Shown here in pieces: positions 56,620 to 64,000 of a stretch of DNA of 64,000 bases (the first letter of the stretch is position 1; the number at the start of each line of letters is the position of its first letter). The notes under the pieces were generated by a model. The model was not told where the DNA came from. It saw only the letters and a program-made list of their open reading frames with translations, and did not search any database. The position numbers and the translations under genes are program-made. Source of the DNA: an uncultured Ignavibacteriota bacterium (GTDB lineage: Bacteria > Bacteroidota > Ignavibacteria > UBA10030 > UBA8401); the NCBI GenBank assembly GCA_903884005.1, contig CAISDA010000078.1, positions 22,405 to 86,404 of the forward strand. Reading direction: 5' to 3'.

Positions 56620-58011
56620 ATGATCCATTTAGCTCCCGTCGATATCGTTCTCATACTGGCGTATTTTTCCCTCATCCTCGTTGTGGGATTCAGGGCTGCG
56701 AAAAAGGGCGATTCTTCGGCATCGGAGTTTCTGCTCGCCGGGAGAACCCTCACGCTTCCGGTCTTTGTGGCAACGCTGGTCTCCACGTGGTATGGCGGTA
56801 TTCTCGGCATCGGCGAATTTTCGTATCAATTCGGCCTCTCCAATTGGATCGTGTTCGGCATGCCGTATTATGTGTTTGCAATGGTGTTCGCCCTCTTCAT
56901 TGCCAAACGCGCGCGGTCCACAAACCTGTTCACTATTCCCGATAAACTATTCGCCGCGTACGATAAAAAAACTTCGCTCTTCGGCGCGGTGCTCACGTTC
57001 ATACTGGTGTCGCCCGCTTCGCTCGCGCTCATGCTGGGCATCCTCATTCAATTGATGTTCGGCGTCAGCCTCGCTGCCGGCACGATCATCAGCACCATCG
57101 TCACTGTGGTCTATTTATTTTCCGGCGGCTTCCGTTCGGATGTCGCCGTGAATATTGTCGAGTTCGTCGTGATGTTCGTCGGCTTCGCCGTTGTACTTCC
57201 CTTCGCCTATTCACAGTACGGCGGACTTGCATTTTTAACGAGTCATGTACCTCCATTGCATATGACATGGCACGGCGGCAATTCGATGCAGTATATCATC
57301 GTCTGGTTTTTCATTGCGCTGTGGACGCTCGTCGATCCCTCGTTCCATCAGCGGTGTTATGCGGCAAAAGACGGCGCCACTGCCCAGCGGGGCATTATTG
57401 TCTCGATCGGTTTCTGGCTGGTGTTCGATTTTCTCACAAGTACTGCAGGCCTCTATGCCCGTGCAATTCTGCCGAACCTGCAGCAGCCCGTGCTCGCCTA
57501 TCCGATGCTCGCCGAAGCGGTGCTGCCTCCCATTGCCAAGGGCGTCTTTTATATCGGCATGCTTGCCACGATCATGTCCACGCTCAGCAGTTATACGTTC
57601 ATTGCGGGCGTGACGTTCGGCAACGATATCATCGGACGGCTCGTATCCTCGGCCACCGAAGAAGCGCGGGAGAGGTCCGTGCGGCAATGGACGAAGGCCG
57701 GCATCGTGCTCGCCGGCACGCTTGCCGTTGTTCTCGCACTCACCATGCCCTCGGTCGTGAAATTATGGTACGTCATCGGTACGTGCATCATTCCCGGACT
57801 GCTGGTGCCGGTTCTCGCGAGCTATTTTCAGTCGCTGAAGATCTCGGCTGCCTTTGCGTTCGCCTCAATGTGCGGAGGATTTTTCGGATCGACGCTCTGG
57901 TTTTTCGCCGGACAATATTCCGGGGGAAGTTCGTTCCATGGCGTTGAGCCGATGTATCCCGGATTGGCCGCTTCACTCTGCGTGTGGGGAATAGGAAAAC
58001 TCACGAAATAA
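56620..58011 (+). CDS. Sodium:solute symporter family protein, predicted thiamine transporter
   Basis: The 463-residue inner-membrane protein has about 12-13 membrane segments (VLILAYFSLILVVGFRAAKK at the N-terminus). The LeuT-type SSS fold is indicated by FLLAGRTLTLPVFVATLVSTW and the ALWTLVDPSFHQRCYAAKD segment. It starts four bases after the thiamine pyrophosphokinase stop, so translational coupling is likely. That and the upstream TPP riboswitch point to thiamine as substrate. galK and galT follow after 119 bases, so galactose import cannot be excluded. The family is certain; the substrate is inferred from context. Confidence 0.85.
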   Translation: MIHLAPVDIVLILAYFSLILVVGFRAAKKGDSSASEFLLAGRTLTLPVFVATLVSTWYGGILGIGEFSYQFGLSNWIVFGMPYYVFAMVFALFIAKRARSTNLFTIPDKLFAAYDKKTSLFGAVLTFILVSPASLALMLGILIQLMFGVSLAAGTIISTIVTVVYLFSGGFRSDVAVNIVEFVVMFVGFAVVLPFAYSQYGGLAFLTSHVPPLHMTWHGGNSMQYIIVWFFIALWTLVDPSFHQRCYAAKDGATAQRGIIVSIGFWLVFDFLTSTAGLYARAILPNLQQPVLAYPMLAEAVLPPIAKGVFYIGMLATIMSTLSSYTFIAGVTFGNDIIGRLVSSATEEARERSVRQWTKAGIVLAGTLAVVLALTMPSVVKLWYVIGTCIIPGLLVPVLASYFQSLKISAAFAFASMCGGFFGSTLWFFAGQYSGGSSFHGVEPMYPGLAASLCVWGIGKLTK

Positions 58012-58130
58012 GATGACAAAGTCATCAATGTTTTCCATATTACAACCGTTTGTAGCCGCATGCGCAGCCCATGGTGATGGCAGGTACATGTGAGCATCGC
58101 CCTGTTCATGAACATCCGGAAAGGAACACT

Positions 58131-59315
58131 GTGATCGTGACGAAGAGCCGGGAAACAGTCGAACAAATATTCAGGGACATTTTTGGATGCGATCCGTTGC
58201 TCGTCCGTTCCCCGGGGCGAGTGAACATGATCGGTGAACATACGGATTACAATTTGGGATTCGTGCTGCCGGCGGCAATTGAAAAAGCCATATATTTTGC
58301 CGTCTCGCCCCGCACCGACGACACATGCCGCATCGTGTCGGTAGACATGAATGACACGATCGACGTCACCATCCGCCAGTTGCACAAATCCCCCAAAGGG
58401 TGGCCGAATTATCTCCTGGGCGTGATCGACCAACTGTCATGTGCCGGGTACAGCTTCCCGGGATTTAATTGCGTCTTCGGGGGCGACATACCGATCGGTG
58501 CGGGATTGTCCTCGTCGGCGGCCGTCGAAGCCGGTCTCGCTTTTTCACTCAATCATCTCTTCTCCCTCGGCATCTCACACATCGAGCTCGTGAAGATCGC
58601 GCAGAAAGCGGAAAACGAATTTGTCGGAGTGAAGTGCGGTATCATGGACCAGTATGTGAATATCTTCGGCGCCCGGGACCGCCTGCTCAAGATCGACTGC
58701 CGGTCGTTGGAGTATGAATATATTCCATTCGCATTCGACAATGTCTCCATCGTCCTGCTCGACACCTGTGTCTCCCATTCGCTCGCATCATCGGAATACA
58801 ACCAGCGGCGAAAAGAATGCGCGGAAGGCGTCAGCATTCTCCGAAGCGAGTACGGCGCCATTCACAGCTTGAGGGACGCGACACTCGATACCGTGCGCGA
58901 AATGCGGACGCGCATGGGCGATGTTATTTTTCGTCGATGCAAATTCGTCGTCGAGGAGAACGATCGTGTGGCGAGGGGATGTGCGGCACTGCAGGAAGGC
59001 GATCTTCGGACGTTCGGTCAATTGATGTATCAGGCGCACGAAGGCCTTCGCTCGGAGTATGACGTGAGCTGCAGGGAATTAGATTACCTCGTTGCACTGT
59101 CCGGGAGTCATTCGGACATCTACGGCGCGCGGATGATGGGGGGCGGATTCGGCGGGTGCACGATCAACCTCATGGATACCGGCGCCGTCGAGCGGTTCGG
59201 GGCGACTGCCATGGAGGCGTTCACTTCCACTTTCGGCCATGAAATGAAAATGTACGTAACCACTATCAGTGCGGGAACCCATGTCCTTACGAACGACGAA
59301 CATGCAGCCATTTGA
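58131..59315 (+). CDS. galK: Galactokinase
   Basis: The 394-residue GHMP-family kinase phosphorylates galactose to galactose 1-phosphate. The signature GRVNMIGEHTDYNLGFVLPA, the ATP loop PIGAGLSSSAAVEAGLAFSLN and the C-terminal GARMMGGGFGGCTINL are intact. I choose GTG 58131: AAGGA lies five bases before it. The longer frame from ATG 58071 adds a non-conserved leader. It overlaps the next gene galT by 14 bases. The two form the first steps of the Leloir pathway; galE and mutarotase are not in the window. Confidence 0.94.
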   Translation: MIVTKSRETVEQIFRDIFGCDPLLVRSPGRVNMIGEHTDYNLGFVLPAAIEKAIYFAVSPRTDDTCRIVSVDMNDTIDVTIRQLHKSPKGWPNYLLGVIDQLSCAGYSFPGFNCVFGGDIPIGAGLSSSAAVEAGLAFSLNHLFSLGISHIELVKIAQKAENEFVGVKCGIMDQYVNIFGARDRLLKIDCRSLEYEYIPFAFDNVSIVLLDTCVSHSLASSEYNQRRKECAEGVSILRSEYGAIHSLRDATLDTVREMRTRMGDVIFRRCKFVVEENDRVARGCAALQEGDLRTFGQLMYQAHEGLRSEYDVSCRELDYLVALSGSHSDIYGARMMGGGFGGCTINLMDTGAVERFGATAMEAFTSTFGHEMKMYVTTISAGTHVLTNDEHAAI

Positions 59316-60351
59316 CGCGGCGCGGTGTCCGCACCGCAGACGGAATATTCTGACCGGAGAGTGGGTGCTCGTCTCGCCGCATCGGACCCAGCGCCCCTGG
59401 CAGGGCGAGGAAGCCGCCCCATCGGCCACCCGGCGCCCGCAGTACGATCCGTCATGCTTTCTCTGTCCCGGCAACAAAAGGAGCGGCGGCGAAATCAATC
59501 CCCCGTACGACGGCACATTCGTGTTCACGAACGATTTTCCCTCTCTCCTGATGGACATTGCGCCGGGGAAAAAAACTGAGCACGGCCTCCTGCAGACGAA
59601 AAGTGAAAAGGGGATATGCCGTGTAGTGAATTTTTCCCCCCGCCACGATCTCACGCTTGCAGAAATGGATGCAGGTCACATAACGAATATTGTCGGCGCC
59701 TGGCAGCAGGAGTATGCATCACTCGGATCGCATCCGAAGATCAACCATGTGCAGATCTTCGAAAACAAGGGAGCGATGATGGGGAACAGTAATCCTCATC
59801 CGCATTGCCAGGTCTGGGCACAGGAAAGCATACCCATGGAAGCCCGGAAAGAACTGCAGCAATTCAAAAAATATTATGCGAATACGAAGCGAAGCCTTCT
59901 CTCGGCATATGTCCGGGTGGAACGACGTGTGAAGGAACGCCTTGTCTATGAAAACGCGTCCTTTGTTGCCGTTGTTCCTTTCTGGGCGGTATGGCCGTAT
60001 GAAACAATGATCATCTCCCGAAGAACGGTCGGAAGCCTGCTCCGCTTCACGGAGAAAGAAAAAAAAGAATTCGCCGAAGCCATTCGCGTGGTGACCGTCA
60101 AGTACGACAATCTGTTTCACACCTCGTTCCCGTATTCGTCGGGTATGCATCAGGAGCCAACCGACGGTCGCCCTCACCCCGAGTGGCATTTCCACATGCA
60201 TTTTTATCCGCCCCTCCTTCGCTCGGCCAGCATTAAAAAATTTATGGTCGGGTATGAAATGCTTGGAGAACCCCAGCGCGACATCACTCCGGAATACGCC
60301 GCCGGTGTTCTTCGCGGCCTTTCCACAACGCATTATACTCATTCGGCGTGA
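59302..60351 (+). CDS. galT: Galactose-1-phosphate uridylyltransferase
   Basis: The 349-residue Leloir enzyme exchanges UMP between UDP-glucose and galactose 1-phosphate. The zinc pair C-x2-C is in CFLCPGNKRSGG, and the active-site H-P-H-x-Q lies in NPHPHCQVWAQE. HPEWHFHMHFYPP near the C-terminus is also conserved. I start at 59302 (MQPFDAARCPHRRRN), since this aligns with the family N-terminus; starts at 59269 and 59281 are in frame but add extra residues. It overlaps galK by 14 bases. The length is normal for the family. Confidence 0.94.
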   Translation: MQPFDAARCPHRRRNILTGEWVLVSPHRTQRPWQGEEAAPSATRRPQYDPSCFLCPGNKRSGGEINPPYDGTFVFTNDFPSLLMDIAPGKKTEHGLLQTKSEKGICRVVNFSPRHDLTLAEMDAGHITNIVGAWQQEYASLGSHPKINHVQIFENKGAMMGNSNPHPHCQVWAQESIPMEARKELQQFKKYYANTKRSLLSAYVRVERRVKERLVYENASFVAVVPFWAVWPYETMIISRRTVGSLLRFTEKEKKEFAEAIRVVTVKYDNLFHTSFPYSSGMHQEPTDGRPHPEWHFHMHFYPPLLRSASIKKFMVGYEMLGEPQRDITPEYAAGVLRGLSTTHYTHSA

Positions 60352-60429
60352 ACGCTCACGCAGCATTATCAATGCCTTCGTCTCAATCAGATGGGGGCTT
60401 GTTATATTGCCGACTCGTGACGCGTTGTG

Positions 60430-60495
60430 GGGGCATTTTTTTGGCTTGACTAACAATTTTTATACGGGTACCTTATTATGAATTATATAGAGGAG
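60430..60495 (+). promoter_or_regulatory. Putative promoter and ribosome-binding site of the small zinc-motif gene
   Basis: An AT-rich stretch after galT holds TTGACT and, 17 bases later, TACCTT, a weak -35/-10 pair. AGGAG follows at 60491-60495, nine bases before ATG 60505. The ribosome-binding site is clear; the promoter is a guess. Confidence 0.4.
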
Positions 60496-60504
60496 AAATG
60501 GACC

Positions 60505-60825
60505 ATGAAATGTTCCGATAGTGAATGTGACGAAAAAAGGGCATTAGGCAGTGTGTATTGCAGGGAACACACCAATTATTTTTATGCCGACGACAAATGG
60601 CACATCGAGCCGGCGGATATTGATGTGGACTATAAAGGTAAACCAGAGTTACCAAGCGGATGTATCCACGAAACGACTATCGCATATTATTACGACGACG
60701 GAACTTCAAGTAAAGAACTTGACTTCGACAAAGATTTGGACGAAGAGGAAGTGCAGGGTTGCGATAACAGAACATGGAATGGTGAACTGTATTGCCCTGA
60801 ACACAGTGGCAGCGACAAATTGTGA
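60505..60825 (+). CDS. Small cysteine-rich protein with repeated C-x10-C-x2-H motif
   Basis: The 106-residue protein has a start set by AGGAG nine bases before ATG 60505; an earlier in-frame ATG at 60478 precedes that site. The N-terminus has C3-x4-C8-x10-C19-x2-H22. The C-terminus repeats the core as C86-x10-C97-x2-H100 (GCDNRTWNGELYCPEH). Each half probably binds a zinc ion, with C53 or H55 as the missing ligand of the second. The middle is very acidic (DFDKDLDEEE). Codon use is AT-richer than its neighbours, hinting at recent transfer. I know no family for it. It may bind nucleic acid or protein, but nothing more can be said. Confidence 0.7.
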   Translation: MKCSDSECDEKRALGSVYCREHTNYFYADDKWHIEPADIDVDYKGKPELPSGCIHETTIAYYYDDGTSSKELDFDKDLDEEEVQGCDNRTWNGELYCPEHSGSDKL

Positions 60826-60864
60826 TGCATACGGGAGTATGGCGGTGTAGATCGTATGCATCGC

Positions 60865-63825
60865 TCAACGGCGTTCAAGTGTGAGGACATCGAACACGTT
60901 GGGCATTGCAGAGTCTGTTTTGCCGCCTCCGACCCATTCTCCGCCGCGTGCGTCGACCGCGCGAAATTCGCCGACTCCCGCTCCGCCGTGATCGTCCTGC
61001 GCGCCGACCATGATCGTCATTTTCCAATCGGGCGCAGGTCTGCCGCAAAATTCGATCGGCACAGAAAATTCAATCGTCTTGTCTTTCGCGCTGCCGATGG
61101 GATGCCGTGCATCTTCAGGCCGCGGCCGGTATTCGCAGAGCACCGTGCCCTTGCCGTCTGTGAGCCTGTATCCGCCGCCCACGATCAGCAGGCGGTCGTA
61201 GGCGTAGTCCGGCGCCAGCGTCATGTGCGAGTTGATGCCGACAACCGTCTGCGCGTTATCCGGGCCGCGGTGGATTGCGATCGCGGCCAAGGTCAGCTGG
61301 AATCCGTACTCCGGATGCCATCCCGGATCGGAGAGAGCGCTGAATGTGAGCCTGAAGTAGACGGAGGTGCTGTCGTACCGCACCGCAGCATGAGTGATAT
61401 CCAGCGAACCCGCCTTCAACTGACTCGATCCCGGATACGTGTATGTGCCTGCCTGCCCCTTGTCGTCCCCTGCCGGATCATCCTTGTCGAAGAGCAGGGC
61501 GGCCGACGGATTTTTTTTCCCGGCTGCATTCCATGAAAGCATCGGATACGGCGGCCCCTTCAGCAGTTTCAGGTACGGCATAAGGACGGGCGTTGCGAGG
61601 CGGACTGGTATGGCCTCGGGCGCAACGCCCGGCTTTTTTTTCAGCCACCGGTTCGGCGATGCCGCGTTGGAGACAAATTTTCCATCGTGCTTTTCGGTGA
61701 GTTCATTGTTCGTGCGGCTCAGTTCAACCGTGCTCATTGCCGCTATCGTTGTCGTCGCGCCTGCCTCATACCCGTCGTCATAGAGCAATGAAAGCCCGAC
61801 CCTGTACTCTGCATGAGCCTGCGAAGAAAGCATCACCGTCACGCCCGGGCCCTTTCGTACATACCGGACGGTGAAGGGTCCATCTGGTGTCGCAAGCGGA
61901 AATGTAATGTCGTTGATGGCTTTCGGGAGTCTCGGCGATAGTTGTATGATTTTTGGAATGGCCTCGACCCGGGCGCCGAGATAGTCCTGATACATCGCCC
62001 GGATGAATTCTGCGAGGCTCCATGCCTGTGAGTACGTGCCCGAAAGGCGCGGTTCGTTTTCCCCTGTGCGCGGATGCGCATCGAGGAGTTCGGAGAGCGC
62101 GCCGGCGCATCCCCGATCGAGTATCTGATGCACCATATTTTTTGTGACCGGATACACGACATCCTGCAGCGCGTAGTGCACGGCGGCATGAATTGCCGCG
62201 CCGTTCAGCCATGTCCACACGATGCCGTTGTGATAGGCTGCATCCTGCACATAGAACGGATCGTAATGATGGTAGGGGGTGAAGTTGGAATCTGTCTGCG
62301 CAAGCGTGCCCGTCCCGTGTTCATACACGAGGCGGGAGAGCACCGTCGTCGTCATTAACCTTCCGAAGCGTTCGGTTGGGAGAAGGGGGAGACAAAAAAG
62401 CTGATTGGGACGGAGTTCGTTCGACGGTGTGCCGTGGGCCGTCAGGTGATCGTACACGAGTCCGTGTGCCGAGTCTACAAATGCGGCCCTAAAATTGGCC
62501 GCAAGGGTGAGCGCTCTTGCCATCCATTGCGATCGATGTTCCGTATCGCCGACGGCAAAGGCGATCCGTGCCGCACTGCACAATTGCTCGTACCACAGAG
62601 CCTGTACGTCGTTTGCGCGCGTGCCGCGGGGAGACCACGGTCCGTCGGGGCCCACGGCGTCCATCCACGATTCGGCGTCGGCATGTGTGAGGAAAGAGAG
62701 GCTGTCGGTATGGTAGCGCAGCGTTCCTTCGATCGACCGGAGCACCACCGGATACATTTCGCGATAGAACGCCGTATCGTTCGACGCGCAGACATATTCG
62801 TCAACTCCCTTCACGAACCACGGAGTGCCGTCGGCGGTATTGTATTGAACGGACGTGGGCGTGGCAAGATTCGGTATGCGGCCGTAAGTGGCGCTGAGTG
62901 TATCCCGTTCTTGAAAACGCGCATACGAGCGGAGTATCTTCTTTGCATCCCCGAAATTTCCCGTCACATGCGTTGCCCCCGCCAGCGAGATGAACGAATC
63001 GCGTCCCCAATAATTGTTGAACCACGGCAGCCCCGCAAAGATCCCTGTGGTCGGCACTCCGCTCACGGCTTGGTGCATGATGAGCGCGTCCATGGAAAGG
63101 ACGGCCCATGCGAATGCCTTCGTCAGAGCCTTATCGTCGGCGGTAATGGCCGCACGCCGGAGTATGGTGTCCATCCGGTTGCGGCGGGCGGCGAGCATCC
63201 CGCCCCTTTCACGAAAGACCCTGTCCGCCAGACGCATCGCTGTCTCCAGAGACGAGGATGCCGCGATGATGAAGACCGTGCCCCCCGATGCGTGGTACGG
63301 CACACAGACAATCGACGATGGGACAACGTCGGTTGTTCCGGCCGGCGATCGTTTCCATGACCGGTATGGCATGACGGTATTCGGCTCGACGGCGAATTGA
63401 TCGGGAAGCTGAACCTCGATGTCGATGTTTTTTTTTCTGCTCACAACAGTGATGATGAGTGCATTGAGGCTGTCTGCCATGCTGAATGTTTCGACCGTGC
63501 CGTCCGTATAAATTCGGACCGCCTGGTGAGGATACACGGTCGTCACCGAGGCCGCCCTGTCAGCACGTGCACCGTTCAGGACCAGCGCATAATCGTGCAG
63601 AATTTTTTCGGCATTGATAAACCATCCGAACCATCCTCCGGAATTCTGCGCGAGCGCTTCGGAGTAGTATGTGCCGGCTTCCTTGTTCGTCGAAAAAAAT
63701 TGACGGGGCGATGTCTTCACCCTGATGCCGAGATCGGCAACCGTCACGGGCGCTCCAGGCGCCGGTGCATGAAACACCATACAAACGAAGAGTGCGATAG
63801 CAGCGTGAGCTGTGAGGCGAGTCAT
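60865..63825 (-). CDS. Secreted glucosidase of the glycogen-debranching (GH133-like) type with C-terminal DOMON-like domain
   Basis: The 986-residue protein has a signal peptide (MTRLTAHAAIALFVCMVFHAPAPGA), placing the start at 63825; the frame is open to 63864. The (alpha/alpha)6 catalytic domain is marked by GLPWFNNYWGRDSFISLAGA, WMDAVGPDGPWSPRG, ELRPNQLFCLPLLP, YHNGIVWTWLNGAAIHAAV and GTYSQAWSLAEFIRA, typical of the amylo-alpha-1,6-glucosidase C-terminal family. The last 210 residues (LFDKDDPAGDDKGQAGTYTY, VYFRLTFSAL, DWKMTIMVGAQDDHG) resemble the glucodextranase-type sugar-binding domain. It probably trims branched alpha-glucans outside the cytoplasm. No sorting tail is visible. Confidence 0.87.
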   Translation of the reverse strand: MTRLTAHAAIALFVCMVFHAPAPGAPVTVADLGIRVKTSPRQFFSTNKEAGTYYSEALAQNSGGWFGWFINAEKILHDYALVLNGARADRAASVTTVYPHQAVRIYTDGTVETFSMADSLNALIITVVSRKKNIDIEVQLPDQFAVEPNTVMPYRSWKRSPAGTTDVVPSSIVCVPYHASGGTVFIIAASSSLETAMRLADRVFRERGGMLAARRNRMDTILRRAAITADDKALTKAFAWAVLSMDALIMHQAVSGVPTTGIFAGLPWFNNYWGRDSFISLAGATHVTGNFGDAKKILRSYARFQERDTLSATYGRIPNLATPTSVQYNTADGTPWFVKGVDEYVCASNDTAFYREMYPVVLRSIEGTLRYHTDSLSFLTHADAESWMDAVGPDGPWSPRGTRANDVQALWYEQLCSAARIAFAVGDTEHRSQWMARALTLAANFRAAFVDSAHGLVYDHLTAHGTPSNELRPNQLFCLPLLPTERFGRLMTTTVLSRLVYEHGTGTLAQTDSNFTPYHHYDPFYVQDAAYHNGIVWTWLNGAAIHAAVHYALQDVVYPVTKNMVHQILDRGCAGALSELLDAHPRTGENEPRLSGTYSQAWSLAEFIRAMYQDYLGARVEAIPKIIQLSPRLPKAINDITFPLATPDGPFTVRYVRKGPGVTVMLSSQAHAEYRVGLSLLYDDGYEAGATTTIAAMSTVELSRTNNELTEKHDGKFVSNAASPNRWLKKKPGVAPEAIPVRLATPVLMPYLKLLKGPPYPMLSWNAAGKKNPSAALLFDKDDPAGDDKGQAGTYTYPGSSQLKAGSLDITHAAVRYDSTSVYFRLTFSALSDPGWHPEYGFQLTLAAIAIHRGPDNAQTVVGINSHMTLAPDYAYDRLLIVGGGYRLTDGKGTVLCEYRPRPEDARHPIGSAKDKTIEFSVPIEFCGRPAPDWKMTIMVGAQDDHGGAGVGEFRAVDARGGEWVGGGKTDSAMPNVFDVLTLERR

Positions 63826-64000
63826 GGCGAGTTCCGTCGGTTGGTTTCTATAGAGTGAATGCACTCAGTGCGCACCACAATCATTAGGCATAAAGAATGA
63901 GACTTGGAAGCTCAGTCTGTCCTGTCCGTTAATATACGACGAGAAATCACGAAAATAAATATCCGCCTGCCGCCTGCCCGCCTGCCGCCTGCCCGCCTGC
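63826..64000. other. Intergenic end of window
   Basis: No gene is seen upstream of the glucosidase. The stretch probably holds its promoter and ends in the GC-rich tandem repeat listed separately. Confidence 0.4.
63963..64000. repeat. GC-rich tandem repeat at the window end
   Basis: CGCCTGC and CGCCTGCC units alternate, giving a 15-base period (CGCCTGCCGCCTGCC) for about two and a half copies up to the last base. The array probably continues beyond the window. On the other strand it is G-rich (GGCAGGCGG), so it could form stable secondary structure. Confidence 0.75.

Overview
The window looks like chromosomal DNA from a Gram-negative member of the Bacteroidota/Ignavibacteriota (FCB) side of the tree. 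At least four encoded proteins end in a type IX secretion sorting domain with an NYPNPFNP-type motif. There is also a PorV-like protein, two TonB-dependent receptors, an LPS gene (kdsB) and a rod-shape wall cluster. Base composition is moderately GC-rich and coding density is high. I see no rRNA, tRNA, CRISPR array, phage or insertion sequence.

Left part (1-14157, all +): a TonB-dependent receptor cut by the window edge, a secreted protein and a PorV-like protein, then ribokinase. Three exported proteins with sorting tails follow: an LVIVD-repeat protein, a 1197-residue NHL-repeat protein carrying an internal 363-codon duplication, and an esterase.

Accessory cluster (14300-28258, all +): a serine hydrolase and a carbohydrate-type ABC importer (two permeases and a binding protein, no ATPase). 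These are followed, with overlapping or closely spaced ends, by FOUR ADP-ribosylglycohydrolase (DraG/ARH) family paralogues, then citrate lyase as a CitD-CitE fusion plus CitF, a TerC/Alx membrane protein and an alpha/beta hydrolase. This is the most unusual part of the window. Both poly(ADP-ribose) and the citrate lyase prosthetic group contain an alpha(1''-2') ribosyl-ribose bond, so the pairing of DraG-type hydrolases with citrate lyase deserves testing.

Middle (28353-49541): a dihaem cytochrome c, a TIGR03546/TIGR03545 pair, fabF, an alpha-2-macroglobulin with an intact CLEQ thioester motif next to penicillin-binding protein 1C, and a minus-strand block plsC-gatC-kdsB-pyrG. A HerA-type ATPase, a tiny membrane protein and a GHL10-type glycosidase follow. 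Around fabF and the macroglobulin gene lie copies of a dispersed two-hairpin repeat.

Right part (49551-64000): mreD-mrdA-rodA on the minus strand. A TPP riboswitch with its own terminator precedes a thiamine operon (TonB receptor, thiamine pyrophosphokinase, Na+/solute symporter). Then come galK-galT, a small cysteine-rich protein in an AT-rich pocket, a secreted glucosidase of the glycogen-debranching type, and a GC-rich tandem repeat at the window end.
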